A stretch of DNA of 64,000 nucleotides from Cryptomeria japonica. Lineage: Eukaryota; Streptophyta; Pinopsida; Cupressales; Cupressaceae. The notes below the pieces were generated by a model that saw only the letters and a program-made list of their open reading frames with translations, was not told the DNA's origin and made no database searches. Of the stretch, positions 1 to 10,806 are shown piece after piece. Every line of letters starts with the position of its first letter. The stretch's first letter is position 1. The stretch spans positions 819,092,396 to 819,156,395 of the forward strand of contig NC_081414.1 of assembly GCF_030272615.1 (NCBI RefSeq). Direction: 5' to 3'. Position numbers and translations under genes: made by a program.

Positions 1-900
1 TTGTTATTTATGTTCACATAACATATAAACATGCCCCTGATAATATAGAAGAGGGTAGGAAGATAATTAGGGAGTATCATTTTTATATGAGTGATGATAT
101 ATCTCACTCTTCTAAGTATGTACAACATTGTTTTGAGAATTTTTTTGAGTTCTTGCAGTAGAAAGGTATTGCATTAGATTGACATCTCATTTGGTCAAAT
201 AATTGCACATGTCAATTCAAGAATGCATGCATGTTTTATTGGTTGAGTATAAATGTATGCAGAGAGGGGTGTACCTCAAATTTAGAGATTTTTTTAAGCT
301 TGGCATGGGAAAGAGAAGCATGATGGACCAAGTGCATGTTTAAAGAGAGCTCTAGTTAAGGAGAAATTGAGGATTGCAGGTGCTAAATTCTCTTATGCAT
401 GTTCTATTGTTGATTGGTGTAGTTCAAGAATGTCGTAGGGAGGGACACTTGATTCAATAGTGCGCAAATTCTTTTGGTCAGTTGAGGAGGGCACAGTAGG
501 AGATAGATTGGATTATTAGAAAATCAAAGATTATTCAAAGATGTATTCATTTCATGGTTCAGATGCAATTACATGGACCATTCGGACACGGAAGTTGTCT
601 TTTTTTTCTCAGAGTTATATTCAATGTGACTAGGATCAATGCAAGTCAAGTGAGGGGGAAAATACATGGGTTCCACAATATATAACTCCTTTATCTCAAA
701 CAATATCCATGCCAAATGATTGCAAGGAAATTTAAGTTGAGTATGATTGTCTTTCATATCTTCTATAGCCAGAGCATGTTTTTGCAGTTGTTGTATCATA
801 GGGGAATGAGGAGAGATCAGACTATTGGTTGGCATGATGTGTACACCTCAAAAGAAGAAGATATCACAATAGATGATAGATGATGATGGGTCCATGTATC
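1..900 (+). pseudogene. 3' fragment of gene A (candidate RNase H-like transposase), oldest copy
   Basis: This stretch aligns by eye with 23331-24210 of the fuller gene A copy, beginning mid-gene at the window edge. The region of the SDD motif, the block after the GKG/HDG-type motif and the GNEERS-YWLA block can all be followed in translation. They are spread over several frames with many stops, for example after the VDWCSS block. It is a dead copy, more decayed than the one at 21470-24484. Similarity fades at about 900. The call rests only on internal homology within the window. Confidence 0.75.
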
Positions 901-1267
901 ATGGGTATGTGCAAGATAATGGTGTGCCAAAATAGGCCCTTAAGTGGCAATGAAATTTCAAAAAATCAGAGTTATGCAACGTGACATGAAAATTTGAATA
1001 AGTTATGAACATTATTTTTAAAATATGTAAAAAGAGAATCTATAAAAAATTGACTATAGTTTCTAGGCTACTAGTTGTTTTTTGGAGAAAAAAAACTGTA
1101 TTTGTTGAAAATATCAAATTTCAATGCAGTGTTACTAAAATTTTCAGAAAAAGATAAGTAGGCGTATGTCTGACCACCCTATTCACAATCAAATCATAAT
1201 ATATTTTTATAAGATTTATAATATAAGTATTAGACTCATGTCCGGATGTGACACATATTTTTTTATA
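901..1267. other. Non-coding remnant left of the first LTR element
   Basis: No gene is visible. The stretch 1148-1260 resembles 9838-9950 beyond the LTR element: both have a GTCTGACCACC-like block followed by a GGATGTGACACAT block. With the inserted element removed, the two would lie about 180 bp apart, so this was a short tandem repeat before the insertion. Confidence 0.5.
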
Positions 1268-1272
1268 ATTTT
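1268..1272. repeat. Target-site duplication, left (ATTTT)
   Basis: ATTTT lies directly before the TGTAGCG start of the LTR and again directly after the terminal CCCACACA at 9779-9783. It is a perfect 5-bp duplication, as LTR-retrotransposon integrases make. Confidence 0.92.
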
Positions 1273-1790
1273 TGTAGCGTCGTAAATTGTACGCACTTGC
1301 TACGGTGGTACAATTTCACACCTAGTTTAGCACCCGCCTTGGCGCATTTTGCATTTTGCATCGCATTTCCCCTTTAGCACTTAATTAATTAAATTAATTA
1401 GGTCTAAGGTTCTATTTTATCATCTCCCATATCATAAAGTTGGGCCCTTTCATTAAAGTGTGCCCTTTTCATTTTATTCCTCCTATACATCATTTAATCA
1501 AAAACCCTAATTAGGTCCTATTTTGAACTTGGGGGCTTGATTTTGGGGGTCAAAACATCTCAAAATCACCTGTAACTTCGGGATTCTCTCTAAAATCATC
1601 ATATCCGACGGTTCTGAAAATTTGGTGAAAAGTTGTCGGGACCATGGCACCCAGAGTGCAACATGGTCCCGGACATTTTTCCCAAAATTTTAGGAGCATG
1701 ATCCAATCATAAAATAAAGCTTAACCCCAAGAAATTGGCGGGATATTCAATCTCTAGGTCGGCCAAAAGTTGGAATTAAGACCTAGGGTT

Positions 1791-1800
1791 TCATATATAA
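1791..1800 (+). promoter_or_regulatory. LTR TATA box
   Basis: TCATATATAA lies about 520 bp into the LTR and is conserved at 8627-8636 in the 3' LTR. It is the likely core promoter of the element transcript. Confidence 0.6.
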
Positions 1801-2410
1801 GAGCTCTCTTTCTTCATTTGAAGGGATGGGAATTTTGGCTTTCGAGGACCTTCTATGCAGCGAAAGAGTAGATCTTTGAAGACTTCAATAAAATTCAACA
1901 TCCTTCCATCAAGAATTCATCAATTTCATTCATTTAGGGCTTGGGAGACATTGAAGAACAATAGGAGATTACTGACTGAAGATTGGCTTGTACTCCTCCC
2001 TTGAGGGTTGGGTATGATTTCATGTTGTTTTCATGTCTTTGCATAAGCTTCAATATATCCTTTATTCATGCTTTAGATCACTTTGCATCTTGATTTAGAG
2101 CATTTACATTATCATTTACAAGCAATTAGGGTTTACTTTCTAGGTTGCTCTAGTTTGCTTTCTTGCATTTAAGGACCTTGCACACACACTAGGTCTGCAC
2201 ACACAATACATTTTACAATACAACTTGGCTATTCGTGGAGGTGGAAATCACTGAAGCGGGGGTTTGACTAAGGCAAAACCCTATATAGCCGCCCACCACA
2301 CCTTTTTAGATATAAGTGCAGGTTTCGGAAGCTGGACGACGCCGCAAGTTACAGATCCAGAAGAAGCAGACGGAGACTAAACAACACACCAAATCTCAGA
2401 GCAAAAGACC

Positions 2411-2500
2411 AAGACAGGGGCATGGGGCGCCCTGGTCTTGCCAGGACAGGGGCACTAGGTGCCCTGGTCCCTAGGACAGGGGCACTGGGCGCTCTGGTCC
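2411..2500. repeat. GC-rich minisatellite inside the LTR (three units of about 30 bp)
   Basis: There are three tandem units starting at 2411, 2443 and 2473. Each carries GACAGGGGC followed by a CCCTGGTC-type block. The copy in the 3' LTR (9247-9336) holds the same three units but with the densest differences between the two LTRs, mostly transitions. It stands out in an otherwise AT-rich LTR. Confidence 0.75.
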
Positions 2501-2945
2501 TCCTGACAGACAACATTTTCAGCATTTTTGATAGCTTTTCCAGAGTGCAAAACAGCAGTTTCCGGAGTAGTTTCAGGGGCAGAATCAGGACAGTGGCACC
2601 CGTGCCCCCATCCCGAACATTTTCATTCTGATTTTGACTCCGGGTACGCATTTGCATTCTTGTCTTGTCCTTGTGTTTACAGCTTTCCATTGTTTAAGTT
2701 CAATTCTGCAGTCTTGTCATTAGTTCCTACTTGCACTTTGGGGTTAGGGATTGAACTTGCATCATTTCATCTTTCAATTGCAACAAAGGAATAGAAATCC
2801 TAATAGGTAGCTCATGGCTCTCTCTTCCACAACAAGAAGTAGCCAATTGTGTGATACCTCTAGGCTCTTTCGTATTCCACAAGTGTGTGGTTGAAAGTGA
2901 GATTAGGGCATGTTTGCTTAGTGTCACTTTTTCTCCCACACATTT

Positions 2946-2963
2946 TGGTGAACCCGATGTGAA
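2946..2963 (+). promoter_or_regulatory. Primer-binding site
   Basis: TGGTGAACCCGATGTGAA starts 3 bp after the 5' LTR. The TGG start pairs with a tRNA 3' CCA end. It differs from the initiator-Met type TGGTATCAGAGC of the copia elements here. I cannot name the tRNA with certainty. Confidence 0.65.
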
Positions 2964-3278
2964 CTCCAATCTTCTCTAATTCTGATTTATGTTTTCAAAT
3001 TTGAGTGTTTTCAAATTCAAATTTGTATTTAAAAGTTTTAATTTCTTGCAAGATTCAAAAATTTAGAGGAAATTTTTGCTAAAACCCTAATTTTTCAATT
3101 CAAAGTTGAACTTGTGTATAGCTTAATTGGGATCAATAATTTCAAATCTGATTTAGGAACTCATTTGAATCATAAATTTCATTTTCTAAATCTACATTCT
3201 AAGTGCTTTCATTGGTTAAAATTGAACATTTCCTTCTATTTTGCATGTGTTATCATTTGAAAGAGGAAAATTGTTGTC

Positions 3279-6200
3279 ATGATGCATTCATTTCATAGAT
3301 GTGATAATGGGTTAGCTTCCTTTGCTTCAATTTTTCCTTCTCTTAAAGAACCTCCCCTCATCTATAACAAAATTTTAGTGCCTAAAAGAGTTGCTACCAA
3401 TCCCTTTGAGACTCTCCCATGCTCTAAGGATGAAGACTTTAAGAGTGATCTTGACAATTCTCCTAAAATGTGCCCTTCCTATTTAGCTATCCTAGAGGAA
3501 GAGAGTGATATCATAAACACCTTTCTTAATGTTACTTCATCTTCCCTACATGATGCCTCTCTAAGTGAAAAGGCATTGATGGATATTGACTTATTTTCTC
3601 CTAAAGTTGGTCCTTCCAATGGGGGCATGTTAGTGCAACAAGAGGTTATGAACACTTCTTTCAAAGATCTCCTTCCTAAGCATGAATCTTTGGAGAAATA
3701 TGTTCATGTTCCTCCTAAAAAGCACTCCCTTCATGAGGATCCTTTTGTGCAAGAAGATGACATTATCCCTACATTTCCTAGTGATGGCATTTCCTTTTCC
3801 AACAAAATTCCCACTAGAGATGACGAATTAATGGTAAATGCTTACCCTTCTCCTAAAGTTGATCTTACCCATAAGCATCCCTTAGAGAAAGAAGATGAAA
3901 TAATGAGAAATTTCATTAATTCTCTCTCCCATAAAGATCATATTGAAAATATTTTGAGGAAAGAGGATGAGTTTAACACATCTATTGATTCTCTCCCTCC
4001 TAAGGATGAGGAATTAATAAACAATGTTATCTCCTCTCCCGAAATTGACAATACTTCAAACATTCCTTTCAACAACCTCACTATTTGGGATGAACCATTA
4101 GAAGAAGGTGTAGATTATTCTCTCTCCCTTGATAGTTTCTCACCTTCCTTGAATATCAATTATTCTCCCTCTAAAAAAGCATCTCCCTCTCCTCAACTTG
4201 GTTCTACTCATAAGGATACCCTAGTTCAAAGCAAGATGGTTAACATTTCTTTCAAAGATCTCCCTCTCAAAAGTGAGACTTTAGAGAGTAATGTTGATCC
4301 TTCTCCTAGAGAGTTTATTCCCCATGTAGATCCTTTGATGATAGAGGATGATATGACCTTTCCTCTTCCTACTAGAACATCAATGCCTATCCCTTGTCTC
4401 TCTCCTAAAATTGATAAAATTTTAGTGCAAGAGAAGACTATCAATAATCCTTCCAACACTTTTGTTCATTCCTCTAAACCATCCTCAATTAATTTGATAC
4501 ATGTGAATGGAACACCTAACAAACCTCTCTTCACTGTCCAAGGTGCTTGTCCTTCTCAAAATTCTCAACCTTTAAATAAGCCTATCTTAGTGGTTCAAGG
4601 TGGTTATGCTAATGATCCTTTTTGCACTCCTAAGAAACCTATTATTACTGTGCAAGGAGGTTATTCTACTAAGAGCCCTTATGAGTATGCTAAGCAATTA
4701 ACTAGAGAGAGTTATCATGCGGTTGCTCATACCTATAACACTAGAAACAATAGGCAACCTAATCCTCCACCAGTTATCCCAACTTCACTTCCTCCTTCTC
4801 AACCAATTCTTCCGCAAGCTCCACGTATTTCACAAGTTCTTGGTAAGGAATATGATCTCATAGAACAACTTAAAGCTACCCCTGCTAAGATATCCCTTTG
4901 GGATTTGATCCAAACTTCTTCCGCTCATCATGGAATGTTACAAGATGCCTTGAAAGATTTGAATGTTCCTCCGCCGAATACATCTAGTAATATAGCATCT
5001 TTAGTTAACTCTGTGATGAATCCTAAAGCTCAAATTGTGTTTTCCCAAGATGAGTTGCCTACTAGTGAAATTCAACAACAATATGATCCCTTGATGATTG
5101 TGGTTATCATAAATGACACTGCTATAAGATGAACACTGGTAGATAATGGCTCTGGCCTTAATGTGTGTAGCATTAATCTATTGCATAAGATTAATGTGGA
5201 TACATCCCTTATTGAGCCTGACTCTCATCCCATTCGAGGCTTTGATAATGTGGCTAAGTCTTCATTAGGTATTATCACCTTACCCATCACAGTGGGACCT
5301 GTTACTTTGCCTACTCCTATCCATGTTATGTCGGGAAATCTAACATACAACTTGTTATTAGGGAGACCTTGGATTCACGGTATGCAAGCTGTCCCCTCTA
5401 CATTGCATAGACAAGTTAAATTTATTTATAACAATAAGGCATATACCTTGATAGGTGATACTAATCTTCAGGCTTGTTTGCAAACATCTACTTCCAAAGG
5501 GAGTTCTTCTAAGCCTTCCTCTTCTAGTGATGACTCGTTAAACAAGATACCTATGGATGAATCATCACCCTCTAATAATCAAAATTCTTTGGATGAGTCT
5601 AAAGCTCCTGAAGAAGATCCTTCTCGACTTGAGTTTACACATGAAAAGGATTTTGATCTTGAGAAGGTTCTCGCAGAAGACGATTGGGGATCCCTTGACT
5701 TTAATCCCACCTTTGTAGGTGAGTATAGGGTTCCTCCTAGAGATCTTAAAGGTAAAAAGAAGGAAGAAACTAGAGATCAATCAGTCTTACTTGAACCTAT
5801 GAGCAATAATTTTGTGGCCGCTTCTCAAAATTCTTCTCCTCACACCTCTAATTATGAAGAGTTTGATTCTTTGTCTTATGAAAAACCACCTTCTCTTCCT
5901 GAAATGGCTGATCGTTATGGTCGTGGTTTTTGCATTTTTGCTAAGCATGGGTATCATGGAAATGGTTGTGGTGCTCATGAACAAGGGATAAAGGTTCCTC
6001 TAGAGAATAATCTTCACAATTATGCCTTTGGACTTGGCTATAATCCCTGCAAGCCCACCAAAGCATCTAAAAGACCATCTCTCACTGTGAATGCTATATT
6101 TGGTAGTGATGATGATCTCACTTCAACTAAATCATCTTCTACTTCTATCAACTCTCATTCCCCTCATAAGGAAATCTTGGCAATGAACAAATCTCTTTAT

Positions 6201-6356
6201 GAATCCCCTCAAATTTCTAAATCCACTTATGAATCTTTATCTCCTATTCATCATAAAGTCCTTTCCTTTAGGGATAAGGCTCTAATAAATTACACCATCC
6301 CTCTTCTAAGATTTCATGTGACTTTTCTTCCTCAATTTTTTTATACATGTTTTTGA
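3279..6356 (+). pseudogene. Gag-protease frame of the gypsy-like element, one in-frame TGA
   Basis: One frame runs from the ATG at 3279 to 6356, broken only by TGA at 5130-5132. The first part (617 codons) is acidic and rich in Ser, Pro and Lys, with degenerate repeats of an SPKVD/PPK type; I take it as Gag, though no zinc knuckle is visible. The second part opens with a retropepsin: the catalytic DNGS lies at 5142-5153, three codons after the stop. The conserved LLLGRPWI block lies near 5349-5375. A G-patch-like glycine-rich segment (GYHGNGCGAHEQG) lies near 5949-5987. The polyprotein then ends without reverse transcriptase. The TGA may be a decayed Arg codon (CGA, a CpG site) or a recoding site; the former is simpler. 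Product identity is fairly sure for the protease and weaker for Gag. Confidence 0.8.
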
Positions 6357-7222
6357 TCTCACTTATAGTTGAGCATTTAGCATGTCATATTCAAATATCT
6401 CATTCAATCTATCATGTCTTTAAATAACATTAATGGCTGTTATGTTGCTCATCATTATGTGACATTGGTAGCTCATTTACTGGGGGCTCATTGTCATTCA
6501 TGATGGTACAATTTCAAGTGCAATCATATTTTTTGAAGCAACATAATAGCCTAATTTTCTTGTTCCTATGGGGACAAGAGTGATTTCATACATCTCTTCT
6601 TTTGCTTATGTCCAAATCTCTCCCTAGAAGATTGTGTAAGTCCTTCTCATTGTCCTTATCCTTGGGAGGCAATGATCTTTCCTTATTTTTTATCTAAGGA
6701 TCCACTTTTTCCTATTTTGTGGATGATGTGGACTTTATTACGTGATGTTATTCCTTGTATGCATTTGTTGTTGTTTGTTCAAGGATTCTCTCTTACAAGA
6801 GGTGTAAGTCCTTGACTACAACCTCTTTTGAACTTGGTAAAATACATCCATAATGAATTCACTCTCCCAATTGGGTTAAAAGGAGCGTCATCCTTCATTA
6901 AGAATCACTTTCACCTCACAAAAGAAGGAAGTATTGCATTCTTATTCTCTTCTTTGTCTTATTCTAGAAGATGTTATATTTGTCCTCTCAGGTATAGGTG
7001 TCTTTTTGTACAAAGATCTCTTCTCCTCTAAGGATCTCCTTTACACATATTACAAGATATCCCTTTTCAACTATCTTATCCTTGCTTAAAGAGTGCAAAA
7101 CTCTCTTGCTTGGATCTATGAAATTGTTGCATTTTTGGGGTATCTTCTTTTGTGATGAAGGTAGGTATCCTTGTTCTACTTTGCTTATAACATAAACATT
7201 ACACTTTTTGAGCAATGGGTCA

Positions 7223-7328
7223 TTCTTGGAACTAGAGCACAGACTCTTAGAGCGAGATGTCTCCATTTTTCTTTTATGCAAGGTGATTATTCTCGGAACC
7301 AGAGCACAGACTCTTAGAGCGAGATGTC
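7223..7328. repeat. Two direct copies of a roughly 38-bp unit
   Basis: The block GAGCACAGACTCTTAGAGCG and its flanks occur at 7223-7262 and 7291-7328, about 68 bp apart, with two or three differences. Confidence 0.85.
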
Positions 7329-7473
7329 ACGCTTTTGTACTATACATATACAGGTTGTAGCATACTCGGGCATAGACTCCTATGAGGTGCTTCTAACCTC
7401 CCTTACACACACATGCACGAGGTTGAGTGGAACTAGCAGCATAAGGCTAGACTTTCTCACTCTCCTCCCTTAC

Positions 7474-7590
7474 ATGGATCACCTAGATAGACTCTAGGGG
7501 CTAGTTTTCCATGTCCTTTTCCCATGGATCACCTAGACAAGATCTAGGGGTGAGAATTCCATGTTTTCTCTCTCACTTTTCTTCTCATGG
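7474..7590. repeat. Imperfect repeats of a CATGGATCACC motif
   Basis: CATGGATCACCTAGA occurs twice and CATGGATCACC a third time, each followed by a C/T-rich stretch. The function is unknown. Confidence 0.7.
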
Positions 7591-7863
7591 ATCACCAATG
7601 TGTGTATTCATGCCTTTTTCCTTTCTTTTCTTCTCTTTGCATTTTGTTTCCATTTACATCCTTCATCTTGTGTTAGAGAACTCTCAAATCCTCACACTCT
7701 TTGTTGTGTTGGAATTGAGATTTAGTCCTCTTTCTTACCAAATGATTCTCCATTAGTTTTTGATCTCATATCAAATCTTCTTGTGAGCATTTGTCATCAA
7801 TATTCTTTAACAATTCAAAGTGGTAAACATGATACCCTGTTTCAACTCACTAAAATTAGCAAG

Positions 7864-7882
7864 CCAAAACAGGGGGGGGCAT
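7864..7882 (+). promoter_or_regulatory. Second G-run, possible additional polypurine tract
   Basis: AAACAGGGGGGGGCATAT lies about 235 bp before the 3' LTR. A similar GAGGGGGCATAT occurs about 95 bp before the 3' LTR of the PMD-carrying element (about 62511-62522). It may be a secondary plus-strand primer or a conserved signal; this is inference from two cases. Confidence 0.3.
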
Positions 7883-8093
7883 ATAGCTACCCTCGAATTT
7901 TCATCACCTTCCTTAGTAAGCATTAGGTGATTTTGTGATCTAACGTGTGTTTTGTAGGGTGTGGTTCCTAACTGTGTACTGTAGATACCGCTGGGGGCTT
8001 CGTTCGACAGACTTATGGATATATCCTTTTTCAAATAATGTTTACTTTTCTGTACTTTAGCTTGCATATGCACTTAGTGTTCATATGACCGCT

Positions 8094-8108
8094 AAAGTGG
8101 GGGCTAAA
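8094..8108 (+). promoter_or_regulatory. Polypurine tract
   Basis: AAAGTGGGGGCTAAA directly abuts the 3' LTR at 8109, the expected primer for plus-strand DNA synthesis. Confidence 0.75.
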
Positions 8109-9778
8109 TGTAGCGTCGTAAATTGTACGCACTTGCTATGGTGGTACAATTTCACACCTAGTTTAGCACCCGCCTTGGCGCATTTTGCATTTTGCATCGC
8201 ATTTCCTCTTTAGCACTTAATTAATTAAATTAATTAGGTCTAAGGTTCTATTTTATCATCTCCCATATCATAAAGTTGGGCCCTTTCATTAAAGTGTGCC
8301 CTTTTCATTTTATTCCTCCTATACATCATTTAATCAAAAACCCTAATTAGGTCCTATTTTGAACTTGGGGGCTTGATTTCGGGGGTCAAAACATCTCAAA
8401 ATCACCTGTAACTTCGAGATTCTCTCTAAAATCATCATATCCGACGGTCCTGAAAATTTGGTGAAAAGTTGTCAGGACCATGGCGCCCGGAGTGCAACAT
8501 GGTCCCGGACATTTTTCCCAAAATTTTAGGAGCACGATCCAATCATAAAATAAAGCTTAACCCCAAGAAATTGGCAGGATATTCAATCTCTAGGTTGGCC
8601 AAAAGTTGGAATTAAGACCTAGGGTTTCATATATAAGAGCTCTCTTTCTTCATTTGAAGGGATGGGAATTTTGGCTTTCGAGGACCTTCTATGTAGCGAA
8701 AGAGTAGATCTTTGAAGACTTCAATAAAATTCAACATCCTTCCATCAAGCATTCATCAATTTCATTCATTTAGGGCTTGGGAGACATTGAAGAACAATAG
8801 GAGATTACCGACTGAAGATTGGCTTGTACTCCTCCCTTGAGGGTTGGGTATGATTTCATGTTGTTTTCATGTCTTTGCATAAGCTTCAATATATCCTTTA
8901 TTCATGCTTTAGATCACTTTGCATCTTGATTTAGAGCATTTACATTATCATTTACAAGCAATTAGGGTTTACTTTATAGGTTGCTCTAGTTTGCTTTCTT
9001 GCATTTAAGGACCTTGCACACACACTAGGTCTGCACACACAATACATTTTACAATACAACTTGGCTATTCATGGAGGTGGAAATCACCGAAGCGGGGGTT
9101 TGACTAAGGCAAAACCCTATATAGCCGCCCACCACACCTTTTCAGATATAAGTGCAGGTTTCGGAAGCTGGACGACGCCGCAAGTTACAGATCCAGAAGA
9201 AGCAGACGGAGACTAAACAACACACCAAATCTCAGAGCAAAAGACCAGGACAGGGGCGTGGGGCACCCTGGTCCTGCCAGGATAGGGGCGCTGGTTGCCC
9301 TGGTCCCTGGGACAGGGGCGCTGGGCGCCCTGGTCCTCCTGACAGATAGCATTTTCAGCATTTTTGACAGCTTTTCCAGAGTGCAAAACAGCAGTTTCCG
9401 GAGTAGTTTCAGGGGCAGAATCAGGACAGTGGCGCCCGTGCCCCCATCCCAAACATTTTCATTCCGATTTTGACTTCGGGTATGCATTTGCATTCTTGTC
9501 TTGTCCTTGTGTTTACAACTTTCCATTGTTTAAGTTCAATTCTGCAGTCTTGTCATTAGTTCCTACTCGCACTTTGGGGTTAGGGATTGAACTTGCATCA
9601 TTTCATCTTTCAATTGCAACAAAGGAATAGAAATCCTAATAGGTAGCCCGTGGCTCTCTCTTCCACAACAAGAAGTAGCCAATTGTGTGATACCTCTAGG
9701 CTCTTTCATATTCCACAAGTGTGTGGTTGAAAGTGAGATTAGGGCATGTTTGCTTAGTGTCACTTTTTCTCCCACACA
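8109..9778 (+). repeat. 3' LTR of the first gypsy-like element
   Basis: It is 1670 bp, the same length as 1273-2942, with about 42 differences by eye of which only three or four are transversions. It carries the TATA box at 8627 and the minisatellite at 9247-9336. Confidence 0.93.
8627..8636 (+). promoter_or_regulatory. LTR TATA box (3' copy)
   Basis: TCATATATAA sits at the same LTR offset as at 1791. Confidence 0.55.
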
Positions 9779-9783
9779 ATTTT
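9779..9783. repeat. Target-site duplication, right (ATTTT)
   Basis: It matches 1268-1272. Confidence 0.92.
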
Positions 9784-10387
9784 TTATAAAGTAAATAATT
9801 ATTTATGAATTTTTTACTACAGCTTGTTAGAAATTCAAAAACTCCTACGTCTAACCACCTTAACGTGGTCAAGACCTTATAAAATTCTTTTAAAATTTTT
9901 TTTTTCCCCTATAGTAGACAAATCATAGGATAGGATGTGACACATGTTTTGGATCCAAAAAATGTTATACCCTTTGAAAGTTATGATTGTTTTTCAATTA
10001 GTTTATCAATCAGGACTTTTGTCATAATTCAATTAGAAAATAAATAATAAGTATTTATTAAAGTGAAAATAAGACTAGCCTTATATTGTTGGAAAGCAAA
10101 GAACGTCCTTAAAAAACCCTTTTCATTTTATCAATTTTGGCTATAAAAAAAGTCGCCAGCCACCAGTGTAAAGTCTAGAAAATCAAGGAATATTGAAAAA
10201 AACATTTTTTCAGTTGACTTTCTAGGCTTGTCACTTCCAAGCCAAATCCCAAAGCAAACCTGAGCCAAAATTTCAAATTTGATATTTTTACAACAAAATT
10301 CAAATATCCGATTCTAATAGGTAAATTCAATAACTAAATTTGCACATAATTAATCCATTGTTTATTAATATATTAGTATATGATATT
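9784..10387. other. Non-coding remnant right of the first LTR element
   Basis: This continues the sequence interrupted at 1272. No gene is seen. 9838-9950 repeats 1148-1260. Near 10306 an AAATATCCGATT-like half of the subterminal palindrome of the two-gene element appears, which ties this remnant loosely to that family. Confidence 0.45.
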
Positions 10388-10482
10388 AGGGAGAGGGGGA
10401 GGGGGGAGTGGGGTAGATAGAGAGAGATTAGGAGAGAGAGTGGGGGGAGAGAGATAGGGGGAAGGGAGAGAGAGACAGAGAG

Positions 10483-10535
<53 letters not shown>

Positions 10536-10694
10536 GCAAGGGAGGGAGAGGGGGGAGGGTGAGAGAGAGAGGGGGAAGAGAGAGTGGAGGGGAGAGAGAG
10601 AGGAGGGGAGAGAGAGGGGAGATAGGGGCAAGGGAGGGAGAGAGATTCAAGGAGAGGGAGGGAGAGGGGGAGGGGGAGAGAGAGAGGGGGAAGG

Positions 10695-10755
<61 letters not shown>

Positions 10756-10757
10756 GG

Positions 10758-10790
<33 letters not shown>

Positions 10791-10806
10791 GAAAGAGGGT
10801 GAGGTA
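10388..10806. repeat. (GA)n polypurine tract, about 420 bp
   Basis: It is a purine-only low-complexity run of GA repeats with GGGGA interruptions. Long frames called across it (poly Ser-Leu or Arg-Glu) are artefacts. A (CT)n tract in the opposite sense at 20869-21139 closes the satellite block on its other side. Confidence 0.95.

Larger units (their letters stand above)
1273..2942 (+). repeat. 5' LTR of the first gypsy-like element
   Basis: It begins TGTAGCGTCG and ends CTCCCACACA, and matches 8109-9778 base for base in length. It contains a TATA box at 1791 and a GC-rich minisatellite at 2411. Short frames across 2349-2794 recur in the other LTR; I treat them as chance frames in non-coding DNA. 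Confidence 0.93.
6357..8093 (+). other. Non-coding interior of the gypsy-like element
   Basis: About 1.7 kb separates the protease frame from the polypurine tract. I see no polymerase or integrase motif on either strand; short frames here lack family features. It contains direct repeats (7223-7328 and 7474-7590) and a run of eight G at about 7870. Confidence 0.6.
1273..9778 (+). mobile_element. Complete non-autonomous Ty3/gypsy-like LTR element with Gag-protease only
   Basis: The two LTRs are each exactly 1670 bp and are bounded by TG...CA with a perfect 5-bp target duplication. A PBS and polypurine tract lie in the expected places. The interior is about 5.2 kb and encodes one Gag-protease frame (3279-6356). 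I find no reverse transcriptase, RNase H or integrase motif in the remaining 1.75 kb, so it must have moved with enzymes from a relative. The DNGS retropepsin motif and G-patch-like segment suggest the Ty3/gypsy side, possibly the Tat group; this is inference. I count about 42 differences between the LTRs (roughly 2.5%), nearly all transitions. Confidence 0.88.

Noticed and set aside
2349-2794. Overlapping frames of 69-113 codons in the LTR, also at 9185-9630
   Set aside because: They appear in both LTRs only because the LTRs are copies; they cross the GC-rich minisatellite and have no domain.
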